This document shows positions 46,431 through 56,599 of a stretch of DNA of 64,000 bases, one piece after another (within the stretch, counting starts at the first letter, position 1; the number at the start of each line of letters is the position of its first letter). Source of the DNA: Dromiciops gliroides (taxonomy: Eukaryota; Chordata; Mammalia; Microbiotheria; Microbiotheriidae); contig NC_057861.1 of assembly GCF_019393635.1 (NCBI RefSeq), positions 661,319,724 to 661,383,723 on the forward strand. The letters run 5' to 3'. A model generated the notes under the pieces. That model was not told the origin of the DNA, did not search any database, and was given only the letters and a program-made list of their open reading frames with translations. The translations under genes were made by a program, and so were the position numbers.

Positions 46431-46524
46431 ACATCCTGATATTTGGTTATACTACAATATGTGGCCTTTTAGGTATTTAGTTGTTAGTTGATAATGCTGA
46501 AAATATGAGAATACACAAGAGTGG

Positions 46525-47077
46525 TGTAAAGGACTACAATTCTAGCTATGAGGACTAAGATCTAATGAGTGGTCACCTTAAATTAGAAGCTTTAGCACCA
46601 GTCTTTGGGCATTAAGCATTTATTAAAGTATACTAGGCATTAGGAGAAAAAAAAAAACAAAACAACAGCACATGGAGTTAAGAAAAGCCCTATCTAGCCT
46701 AGAATTCCAGTCTGGTCTGGTTCTTCCTCAAGTCCTCTGCCACAAGACTGCTTCAACCATGAACTCTTCTCAAACTGAGTGTGGAAGCTTTTTGTAGGTT
46801 TGGAGCAGAGGCGGTCCTTACACCCTGCTTCAAGATGATTGGTAGGTGTCATCCAAATCCATTGGTTTACTGGACTTGAAGGTGGTCTCATGTTGAGTTC
46901 AAAGTCCTTAGCTTCTGAAAACAATACCTCCTTAAGGGCCAGTTGGGTGTGGTTACAATCTAATTAACTTGAAGTAGGCCAATTAGCAAAGTCAATCACT
47001 CTCACTTAATTCAATCAGTTTAGATTAATCTCCAGGTGGGCCTTTGAGTATCTGGCAAATCCCATTATTTTCTCACA
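46525..47077 (-). mobile_element. Solo retroviral LTR (fossil), minus strand, member 2 of a pair
   Basis: TGTAAAGGAC...TTTCTCACA, 553 bp, flanked by GTGG at 46521-46524 and 47078-47081. The minus-strand AATAAA is at 46619-46624. It is related to the LTR at 43361-43730 but longer toward high coordinates (the U3 side). The different target duplications show two separate insertions, not one provirus. The 76-codon minus ORF inside it is not a gene. Confidence 0.78.
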
Positions 47078-47081
47078 GTGG

Positions 47082-47999
47082 TCAAAAACCAATATTCTGG
47101 GGTATTATTCCCAACAAAAAGTCTTTATCAGTGTAAATAAAAGGGATAAAGAAAAAAATCACTAAACACTCTCTTAATAGAAGAGCTTACACTTGTCTTT
47201 TCAAAAGGAAATACCATTTTAAAAATCTCTGAGCACAGCACTAAAAGTGGGACCTGCATGTAGATTTAAAAATAAAGAGAACAAATAAGCATAGAGTACA
47301 AAGTACATGTAGATAAAGATTTGGAATTAAAGGGAGTTAGAAACAATTTAACATTATCTCTGATTCCAACTATAAATTAAAATTGAAATGTCATATGCTT
47401 TGCTCAGTCTGGCTTATCTTCTCCCAGACAAGTGCTAGAATGAATATTTTGTAAAAACATTTTGAATAGAAGAATATATAAACAAAATTCTATTTGTTCT
47501 CAACCACCAGGGATTTGAGGGTAATAAAGCATTGCCTTATCTAGGAACAGGTATGAATCGAAGTTAGTGTTCTAGGTAAAATTGCTAGTCTTTCATATTC
47601 TGGAGTTTTGTGTTTTGTGCCTTTCTGGAGGAAAAAAAAAATCTATTACAAAATAGGAAACTAGAGATTTAAAGAAAATTAGAGGGAACACTAATAAGTA
47701 GTGCAGTGCTTTTTGGAATTTCTGCATGAATCCAATTAAACTGAAAGATGTGTTGCCCTTATCTCTTTGGCTCAGAAAAGTAAATTGATTAATGAATGCC
47801 TTAGAATATCCTTATATAGCCATATCCATTGTAGCATGGAATTAATAATGACAAAGGAGGAAAAGTTGAGGGCTTATAGTAAGGGGAAAAGACAGTTGAA
47901 AACCCCACCAAAGTAGAGGAAAAAATGAGATATCTTATGGCATCAGATCTATTTGATGGTAATTTAAAGAGTATATACAGCCAATTAAACAGGGTAGCT
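47082..47999. other. No gene or repeat recognised
   Basis: AT-rich sequence directly after the LTR at 46525-47077. Confidence 0.35.
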
Positions 48000-48430
48000 T
48001 AGACTTGTGTTCAGAAGACTTAAACTGAAGTCTTGGCTCTTACCACCAGTATGACTTTGGGAAAGTCTATGCTTTTAGAAATCTATATATAGAGATTTGG
48101 GCATATTTAGAAATATTCCTCAGAGATAATCTACCCCAGGGCTTCTCAAACTTATTTTTTTAATAGAAAAATATTATCCTGTGTTGAGAGCATTCATAAC
48201 ATACTAAATGGGAGATTGCTATATGGGAATTTAATTGTAAGTATAAGTTCCATATATTTCATTACACATCTACCTGAAATCTGTGGCACTGTAAATTCTT
48301 AGATATATCCTTTCAAATCCATTTTCTAGTTTAGCCCTATCATTGTACAGACTTGTTGAGGGTTACAGACACATATTAAACTATTGAGCTAGGATTTGAA
48401 TCTAGGTTTCACTTTAATACACTGCCCTAC
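48000..48430 (+). repeat. Two MIR-like fragments and a possible hAT end
   Basis: 48000-48090 has AACTGAAGTCTTGGCTC and GACTTTGGGAAAGTC. 48145 reads CAGGGCTTCTCAAACTT, like a hAT end. 48320-48430 has GAGCTAGGATTTGAATCTAGG. Confidence 0.4.
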
Positions 48431-49769
48431 TTTGAGTCCCACTTTAAATAATACGTGTAATTTCTCCTCTTCAGGCATAGAGGAAGGGCAAAGTTGTTGA
48501 AACATAATCTATTATCCATAATTGGGCCCTTTGGGAGGGGGTAGAAATGAGAAGTATGACATAGTGAATATTGAGGCTTAATCCCTGCCCCAAATGAGAA
48601 CTGTCTCTGTGATATTGGCCAATCAAATAAATTCTTAGTACTTAAGGCATGTATTTAAGACCAAAGGTTGAGTTCCATACTGGGAGTGTTAATTTCCTTT
48701 ACAGAAGTTCCCCTATATGAGTAAAATCACATTTCTGGACCTTTTCACCCCCCCCCAATAGTTTAAATATAAATAGAAGTCATTGAAAGCAGTAATAATA
48801 TTTCTGAACCTCTCAAACTTTTACATTTCCTGCTCTAACCTTCAGTGACTACTTGATTTAACAAAAAAATAAATATTTAAATACATTTCTCTTTTCATCA
48901 TGGAATATTTCAGTAGCTAAAGAATAAAAGGAATAGGTATTAAACATTGCAAATTATTTCTCATTATATAATTACTTTAAAAGAGCAGAAATGTGCTTGA
49001 TAGAAAGTTAATGAATGCATCAATAAATAGGTAGCGTGCAATTACATATGGAAATAATTATTTGTTAATATACACATTTTAGCCCTTCTGAATAGGAAAA
49101 TTGTTACTCAAAAAATTTGAGAATCTGAAATTTAAGTGTTATAAGGATTCTTACCAGCAATGCAGGCCATAATTCCTCTATAATCTATTTCTTGGTGTTT
49201 GAGAGTTATTGTATCCAAAAGAAAAACAATCATCATATTTCAGTTAAGTGATTGGTAAGTCTCTCTGAAATTAAACAGTTGATCACTGGTTGGATGTCTG
49301 AATTCTTTCTAGGTACTATTCCAGTTCCTGACCAAAGCTTGTGCTCTAGGTGCCTCACATAACCCTTGCTTATCTCCGTACAGTGAGGAGGAGAACTTAA
49401 TGGGCGACACAAAATATTACATCTGAAATTCAAATCTTCCAGGTCTTTAATTTTTTCCATATGTTAATTAGATTTTAAGTTCCATGAGGGCAATGTCTAC
49501 ACTTGTCTAAACTTAGTTGTCTCCCCACCTCCTGAGTTCAATATACACAATGTTCAGGTTTCAGTATGTTCAACATACAAGATCATCAATAACTGTTTAT
49601 TAACACATGTTTTTGTTTCATTGATTTGAAATTGGCAATGTAAAGGCCCTTGTTTTCATGAAAGGCTAAATAAACAAAACTGTGTGAAGGACAGAGTAGA
49701 GACATAGTTGATATATGAAAATAATCAACATAAATTAACTAATTGATAGCATCCCTTCCAGTTCTAAGT
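48431..49769. other. No gene recognised
   Basis: A weak L2-like piece lies near 49460-49600 (TTAGATTTTAAGTTCCATGAG). The 75-codon minus ORF at 49233-49460 lacks motifs. Confidence 0.35.
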
Positions 49770-50215
49770 TTGTAATTTTAGTATATAATAGAGATAGGGA
49801 TAAAGACCAGAGCTGTGATTTCACTGTTATAGGGAACTCTTAGTGAGGAAACTTTCTTCTAATAATGCATCCCTACAACTTTTCTACAATTTATATTCTT
49901 AGAGAGTTGCCTAAAGCCAGCTTCTTAAACTGTGGGTGCCGGGCCCCTGTGTGGTTGTGTAAATGAATGCAGGATTTGTGACAAATTTGGCAATAGTAAA
50001 TGTTTATGTATCCCTATTTTATATACCTATACACCTGGGGTTGTCTAAAAATTTATCAGGTAAAAAGGTGTTGCAAGTGGAAAAAATTTAAGATGTTTTG
50101 GCCTGGAAAGGTTGTGAATCAGTTGTTCAAGGTGATATACCTAGTATGTGTCAGAGGTGGGACTAGAACCCAACTATTGTTGGCCTCTATCCACTATTCC
50201 ATGTTACTTCTTTAG
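49770..50215 (+). repeat. Old MIR-like dispersed repeat (outer parts), split by the hAT relic
   Basis: Outer segments 49790-49917 and 50107-50215 read GAGATAGGGATAAAGACCAG, GAGAGTTGCCTAAAG, then CTAGTATGTGTCAGAGGTGG and TCTATCCACTATTCCATG. The first half matches 9070-9215 in order, so this is a repeat family. Confidence 0.6.
49918..50106 (+). mobile_element. Non-autonomous hAT-type DNA transposon relic
   Basis: It begins CAGCTTCTTAAACTGTGGGTG and ends AAAAATTTAAGATGTTTTGG, giving partly inverted ends around CTTAAA. The internal text (TTTGGCAATAGTAAATG, TATACCTATACACCTGGGG) fits the family with ends CTTCTTAAACTGTGGGTCGCGACCCC. It splits an older repeat, which resumes after 50107. Flanks CCTAAAGC and CCTGGAAA may be the decayed 8-bp duplication. 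Confidence 0.6.
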
Positions 50216-50439
50216 AATTTGATAAATTTGAGATACAGGATGTGGGGTCACTCAGGAGGTGATATATATATGAGTTGTGCTATAAAAGATATGTAACAAT
50301 TCATCAAGCAGAGTGAAATGGAAAGATGCTCTTGGGATAAGATGTGTAAAAAAGAAATCCATTAGATGGGACTTGAAAGACAAGACTTGTCTAAATAATT
50401 ATGCAGTGTTTATTCAAAGTAGTTTCCACAATATTCATA

Positions 50440-50479
50440 TGCACATATTTATGCACACATGTACATATATGTATATGTG

Positions 50480-50516
<37 letters not shown>

Positions 50517-50520
50517 GATA
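50440..50520. repeat. TG/TA microsatellite
   Basis: ACATATATGTATATGTG, (TG)n, then (TA)n. Confidence 0.9.
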
Positions 50521-50699
50521 GACAGATGAGTAAGGAACAAATGAGAGGTTAGAACAAATTCCCATTTGTACACACCATTTTATCCTATTCATCCTCTTCA
50601 TCTGAAGTCAGAACCAACAATCTGTTCATAAAGGGCCATTATATTTGGAATGGTTCTCAATGATACCTTTTCATATTAAAGCTAATAATAATACTATAG

Positions 50700-51800
50700 A
50701 CAGACATCAATCAACAACCATTTATGAAGGAGTTCAAAAATTGTTAAGGATTAAAGTAATATGTGCTATGCTTTGGAGATAAAAAAGCAAGAAAAAGAAA
50801 TGTTCTCTTATGGAGTTTACATTCTTTCAGGGAAAACAATAAATATGTGTACATGTGTATGTATATAAAACAAAAGGCTTTGTGTAGAAGTGAATTACAT
50901 AAAGGAGAAAAGATAGGGACTTTAGGATGGCAGTACCTTTCAGGAAATGAGTGTGAGCAGATAAAAGGCACAGAGATTGAATATCATGTGTGAAGAACAG
51001 CAAATATGATAACATGAAGGATAGTAACATGCTTGCAGGGGAATATACTGTAAGAACAACGGAAGTGTAGAATAGGGTCAGGTTAGGAAGGGTTTTAAAA
51101 GACAAAAGGCTTTATTTTAACTTTGTGCTAATAATATGGAGCCATTGGAATCTAGTGAATGGTGAGTTTGTGTGGGGGTGGGGTAAAGGAATGATAAGAG
51201 CACAGTGGTAAGAGAGGTAGTAGAAAAGAACAAGATGAATAGCGTCATAAAAAAAGAAATATGCAGACATTGTCAAAAATCACAATGAGGTTAAAAAGAA
51301 TGAGAACATATTTTAAAAAAAACATAAAATTTAATGATTTAGAGATATTTGGTTCATTTTGGAGAGAAGAGATTGAGTTGAGTGATGAAGTCAGAAAATA
51401 TTTTGCAATGGGGCCAGAAATGAAAAAAAGTGGAAACAAGTATCAGTAATTTTTTCTAGGTGTTTGGCTCAGAAAATGAGGACAGATATAGAATGATCAA
51501 GGAGATTGTAGAGTTTAATATTTTTTTGAGGATGGGGAAAACTTTTGGTGTGTTTGTAGGCAGTAGTAAAAAAGCCAATTAAATTATATTTAAGGTTAAA
51601 TAGTGCTTTGAAGAGGTTTAAGTAGGAAAGAGAATATTTAGAATAATTGTGGAGAGTGGGTTAGAAAATCAGTTTAGAGAGGAGTAAAGGATTGCCTCAT
51701 TGCAATGAGGGTTCAGTTGAGATTAGATAATTTAAATTTTTAATGAGCCTGGTCAGCATATTTCAATAAATGCCGCCATTTCTCTTCTGCAATATATGAG
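50700..51800 (+). repeat. Family X, longest copy
   Basis: Left end ATCAATCAACAACCATTTATG, TATGGAGTTTACATTC, then AGGAAGGGTTTTAAAAGAC, GGAGCCATTGGAATCTAG, and further text to about 51800 (GTGTTTGTAGGCAGTAG). ORFs on both strands have no protein-like motifs. Confidence 0.55.
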
Positions 51801-52632
51801 CAGGAGCAGAGGAGGATGATTGTGGGGGTATAAAAACAACAAAATAACTATAATTAATATAAGATAATGTTAATTTAATTTAATTAGATTTCAGATTAAA
51901 AGCAATTCCTGGACTATGATAAAATATATTTCTATCCTGTCAATTAGAGAGTTGGTAGATTACAGCTATGGAATGTTGCATCTGTTGTTAATCTTGGTTA
52001 CTATGTCAGTTGGCTTAACTGTTTTTCTTTGCCCCAGTGTTCTATGAGGGAGGAGGTTTATGGAATTAACTGTGGTGTAAAAAAACAAATTACCAAAAGA
52101 CATTATAAATATATATATATATATGTATTTTAAAGGTACCTACCTCCTACTCTTCTACCTTATATTCATTTAGAGGCAGAAGCTTTCGATAGACTAGAAA
52201 GGACCATCTCCCACATTACTAATTTAAAAAGGGAAGAACTAAGAATAAGTATGTAAGTACTAATAGGGTCAGAGCAGCAGACCAAATGATTGAATGATTT
52301 TAGGCTTGTGAGAATTTTAAAGGATAGATATTGAAAGTAAAACAATCAAATTTTATTCCAAGTTTGCCTTAGTAATTTGTTTACAAGAACACTATAATTT
52401 GTTTTTTGATATATAATACAGACATTTAAAGTGGGGTATATTTGATTTCTCTTGGAAGAATAATAAAGAAACCAATAAACTAATTACCAGTAGACATTTA
52501 TTTTTAGCATATCTTTTTTTTTCTCAAATTAGAAATAATGAATACAACACAGCAATTGTCCCAGTTGTAATCATGTGTTTCTCCTATTCTAAATGTACAT
52601 GACTACTTATATAAGAAGGCCAATGAAAACAA
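51801..52632. other. No gene or repeat recognised
   Basis: AT-rich with a short TA run near 52108. Confidence 0.35.
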
Positions 52633-52721
52633 CTCAAATCCGGCCTCAGACACTTAACACTTACTAGCTGTGTGACCCTGGGCAAGTCACTTAACCCCAA
52701 TTGCCTCACAAAAAAAAAAAA
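52633..52721 (+). mobile_element. 5'-truncated SINE
   Basis: Starts within the SINE at CAAATCCGGCCTCAGACAC and runs to CACTTAACCCCAATTGCC plus a poly-A tail. Flanks GAAAACAA on both sides fit a short target repeat. Confidence 0.85.
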
Positions 52722-52889
52722 GAAAACAATTAACTGACATTGCTAATGTTCTCCCCTGTGCCTTGTTTTTACTTGCCATAAACAAAAATTAAATCTGGTA
52801 AATATTTATAGCTTTTCCTTGTTTCATAGAAAGGGTACATCTCACTAGAAGTGATCACAAAACAACTTTCTATAAAGTAAATATTTTTG

Positions 52890-53075
52890 CATAGGAAACC
52901 ATAAAGTCAGAAGACATGGCTTAAATCTCAGTCCTACTATTCGTGAGTTGTCTGAACATTGGCAATTCACATTACCTTTCTAGGCCTTGGTTTCCTTATC
53001 TGTAAAAAGAGAGGGGTGTACAGGTGGTATATGAACTAGATGAACTTTGAGTTCTCTCCCACTTACAATGGATAT
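52890..53075 (+). repeat. MIR-like repeat
   Basis: GGCTTAAATCTCAGTCC, CTAGGCCTTGGTTTCCTTATC, GTAAAAAGAGAGG, AACTAGATGAACTTTGAG. Confidence 0.6.
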
Positions 53076-53079
53076 TTTT

Positions 53080-53480
53080 GGCTTTTGTCTTGCTGTTATC
53101 AGCATCTCTGTATGTCTTGTTGAATGAAGGCACAAATAACATGATTATTATATTTGGAAATGACACAAAACTGGTACTGGTAGTTAACTTTTTGGACAAC
53201 AGTCACAATACAAAATGATCTTGACAGAAGAGAATGATAGTCTTTCTTCTAGTAACAATACTTAATATGGGGGTAAATATAAAGTACTACCTATATTTGG
53301 CAGGTATACAACTATACAGGTGCAGGATGGAAGAGCTATATTTATGAGTTGCCATTACAAGGAGCTGAAGGTTTTAATGAATTTTAAGCTTAATATAAGT
53401 TAAAAATGTGATTTGGAAGCTACAAAAACTAACTTGATCCCATTCTGCATTCATATATTTAAATTAATGAAGGTTTATTA
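53080..53480 (+). mobile_element. CR1/L3-type LINE fragment
   Basis: Order of landmarks follows CR1: ATTTGGAAATGACACAAAACTGG (FADDTKLG region), TTTTTGGACAACAGTCACAAT, AAAATGATCTTGACAGAAGAG, AAGTACTACCTATATTTGGCAGG, TTAATATAAGTTAAAAATGTG, ACTTGATCCCATTCTGCATTC. Diverged, no open frame. Confidence 0.72.
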
Positions 53481-53715
53481 AGTATCCATCATATTTGAGT
53501 CTTGCTGTAGTAATTGCACAGAGGTACACTTTCAGCTTAATGTAATAGAGAACTTTCTAAAAGTGAAATTATCTAACAATATTACCTCAGGAGTTAAGGA
53601 GTTCTCCATTGCTAGAGATCTTGAAATGTAGGCAAGAGGATTATTTATTGGGAATGTTGAAAAGATTATTTCTATCCCAATATGCATTGAATTGGTTAAC
53701 TTCTCTTTGACTTTT

Positions 53716-54290
53716 TATTTTAGATTTTTATTTTACAAATTATGTGTAAAAGCAAATTTTGACATCAATTTTTAAAAAACTTTTTATTCCAAATTCTCTT
53801 CCTTCCTCTCCTCCCATCTCCACCCCAAGAACTCAAACAGTTCAACATAAATTATACATGAGTAGTCATGGCAAACAATTTTACCTTATCTAGGTTGTGA
53901 GTAGAAACAGATAAAAACAAAACTTCAGATTAAGGAATTGTCAAAAAAATTTGTTTCAGTCTGTTTTCAGATACCATCAGTTCTTTCTTTGTAGATATAC
54001 TGTAATTTTCCTAAGTTCTTCAGAGTTATATTAGATCATTGCCTTGCTGAACATAACCATATGCTTCCCAGCAGATCATCTTACACTAATGCTGTTATTT
54101 TGTATATAGTACATTTCTCTCTGCTTCAGTTCATGTGAGTCTTTTCAGGTTTTTCTGATAGCATCCTGTTCATCACAATTTCTATATAGTACCTTGAACT
54201 TGACAGAGAATTTTCTTCACAATAGCCCAACAGAGTAGGTACCATACATTTTGACCTTGTAGTCAATCAACATAACTATTTCCATCTCAT
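53716..54290 (-). mobile_element. L1 3' UTR fragment, minus strand
   Basis: It has the same order of landmarks as the other reverse L1 tails: T-rich start, CTTTTTATTCCAAATTCTC, the CCTCTCCTCCCATC tract, then CTTCAGTTCATGTGAG and TCAGGTTTTTCTGATAGC. It ends near 54240-54290 and runs into a CT-rich block. Confidence 0.65.
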
Positions 54291-54960
54291 TCCCTTCCAA
54301 TGACATTTATTCCATTGTCTACCTTATTTTGCCCTAATCCTCCTCATAAGTGCTTTGCTACTGACTGCCCCCTCCCCTGCTCTACCCTCCCTTCATTCAC
54401 ACTTCCCTCCTTATCCTCTTTGCTTCCTACTTTCCTGAAGGGTTAAATAGATTACTCTTCCCTATTAGATGTGTGTGTTATTCCCTCCTTGAGCCTGCTA
54501 TGATGAGGTTATGGCCTTTGAACTAATTCTGTTTTCTAAATTTTTCTTCCTCCCTCCCTCCTCAACTCTCCCTAAGAAATCAAGCAATTCAATATATGTC
54601 ATGCATGTGGTGTTATGCAGAACATCTTCACCTTCCTCTAAAGTGTTTTCCTCTTTATGGCTCCCTCCCCCAAACTTCCCTTCCCTCCTTCCCCTCTTCT
54701 CCCCCACCCCCATCTCCTTTTCCTCCCACTGTTCCTCAGGGCAAAAATATATTACTATATCTGCTTGAGTATGGATATTATTCCCTCTTTGAGCCAATTC
54801 TGATGATAGTGAAGTTCACTCATTCCCCCTCTTCCCTTCCCCTCCATAGGCTTTTTTCTTGTTTCCTTCCTATGAGCTACTTCTCCCCATTATACCTCTC
54901 CCCTCCCCCCTCCCCCAGTCTAATCCTCCTACCTCTCCCCCTTATTTTAAAGATGTCATC
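54290..54960. repeat. CT-rich block, possibly L1-associated
   Basis: Pyrimidine-rich DNA with repeated CCCTCCC/TTCCCTCC runs. Two similar phrases (TTATTCCCTCCTTGAGCC near 54480 and TTATTCCCTCTTTGAGCC near 54778) suggest a diverged internal duplication of about 300 bp. ORFs on both strands reflect base bias, not genes. I could not place it in a named element. Confidence 0.45.
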
Positions 54961-54964
54961 ATGG

Positions 54965-55040
54965 GTTAGCTATATGGAACAGTGGACAAAGCACTAGCCC
55001 TGGGCCCAGGAGGCCCAGAGTCCAAATCCTGCCTCAGACG
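54965..55040 (+). mobile_element. 5' half of a SINE, 3' truncated
   Basis: GGTTAGCTATATGGAACAGTGG to ATCCTGCCTCAGACG, then the match stops. Confidence 0.75.
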
Positions 55041-55639
55041 AACTGGTTAACTTCTAAGGTGTATTTTTTCATAAATAAACAAAGACTGATCTTTCCTTTA
55101 GCAGAAGAAAATGCTACCCTGTACAATGGAAGTAGGTAGACTTCCCTGGGATCTAGCTTGGCATCATCAGAGGCCAGAGATATTGAACAGAAAGGTAGAT
55201 GAGAAAGAAGTGAGGGATACCAGGAGTAACAGGAGCTCCCTAACACCATAGCTTTAAACAGATCTTGCACCCACTAGTTGCATGGCAAACTTGCTACTAG
55301 GTGTTTTACCTGAATGTTATAGAAAAGATTTAACAGTAGCCTATAATTATAAAGTTGTCAAAAGCTTTTTTCTTTTAGCTCATGACTAACAAGTAGTTGT
55401 CTGAATTAGAAATTGTGAACAAAGGTAATTGTACCTGTGTGATTTGTGTGAGGACCTCTTGTGTCTATACTGTTGGTAATGTGGAGAGAGAGTAACTATA
55501 AAATGGGCAAAATTTGTCTTTATCTTATTCTTGCACCTCTTGCCTCTTTTTTCCTTTCTTTACTTTTCAGCATCCCTCTGCTCCCAGGTTCTTAACTTTT
55601 CCCTTCCTCCAAGATCATACCATAGTGCTTACTGTCACA
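55041..55639. other. No gene recognised
   Basis: The 78-codon minus ORF (55034-55270) overlaps a SINE remnant at its edge and shows no protein motif. Confidence 0.35.
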
Positions 55640-55775
55640 GAGTATACTTGGAAAAAACATTGGAGCCAGAAGATCTGCTTTTTAATCCTGGTTTATCTGG
55701 GTCATTTTTGGGATTATGAAGCAGTCTTATCACATTGCCAGGCCTTAGTTTCTTATTCACTCTACTTCCTAATTT
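55640..55775 (+). repeat. MIR-like fragment
   Basis: GGAGCCAGAAGATCTGC, AATCCTGGTTTATCTGGG, AGGCCTTAGTTTCTTATTC. Confidence 0.45.
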
Positions 55776-56599
55776 GAAATTCAACTCTTGTTACAGATGA
55801 TTGTGATGGGCTTGGCTTCAGTGACTTCATGAGTATTTGTCCACTTGGCTCCACATTCACAAACTACTTAATAAAGTCCTAAAAATGTTCAAGGCTTTCT
55901 ACAAGATATAACCCAAGCCTATCTTTCTAATCTTTACCCAACTACTTCTCAACATAAATCATATGTTCCAGTAAATTTTGATTACTCATCAAGATAGATT
56001 TCCTACCTCCAAACTTCTTGTTCTGCTATTCTGATACTTCTTAATACTCTCAGGGGCTAGCATAGCACCTTGCATGTAATAAATATCTAATGAATGTTAC
56101 CTAAGTTTCTTGGGGTTCAGTCCAAACTTCATTTATTAAAAAACAAAAACATGACCGTCATCGACAACCACCAACTACATCCTTCAAGGTTCAGCTTAAA
56201 TTCTCTATCATTACTTTCCCACCATTCAGGTAGAAGAGATCCCTTACTCTTTTGTACTCTTATGGGAATTATCTTGGGCCACCAAAGTTGTACTAAAATT
56301 TGATAATAGCTGCTCCCAAACAGTTGCCTCAATTTATATGGGGATGGAAAAAAGGCACAGAAAAATCGTGTTACTGGTAGAGGTTACCAAGCATAGGAGA
56401 AAGAAACTTCAGAAGCAGCCTAATATCCTATTGATTTTTTTTTCTAATTTCTAACATACTTGACAAAGTTCTCTTTGATTAGCTGCATCATTTTTCAGAA
56501 GGGCTTATTGAATAATAAAAGTAATTCTCTGAGGATAAGACAAATGGTTTAGATAATTCTATCTGGGATCAAAGTATGTTTCACAAGAGACTGAAACAA
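55776..56599. other. L2-like remnants, otherwise unassigned
   Basis: TAGCATAGCACCTTGCATG and TAATAAATATCTAATGAATG near 56060 are L2-like. Two opposite-strand ORFs near 56100-56330 are shadows of each other. Confidence 0.35.

Noticed and set aside
46694-46924. 76-codon minus ORF
   Set aside because: Inside the LTR at 46525-47077.
52625-52735. tRNA gene-like promoter boxes in the SINEs
   Set aside because: These are SINE internal promoter remnants; no cloverleaf with an anticodon arm could be drawn.
54498-54997. Overlapping ORFs of 85-133 codons
   Set aside because: CT-rich low-complexity DNA; P/S/L-rich on one strand and E/G/K-rich on the other.
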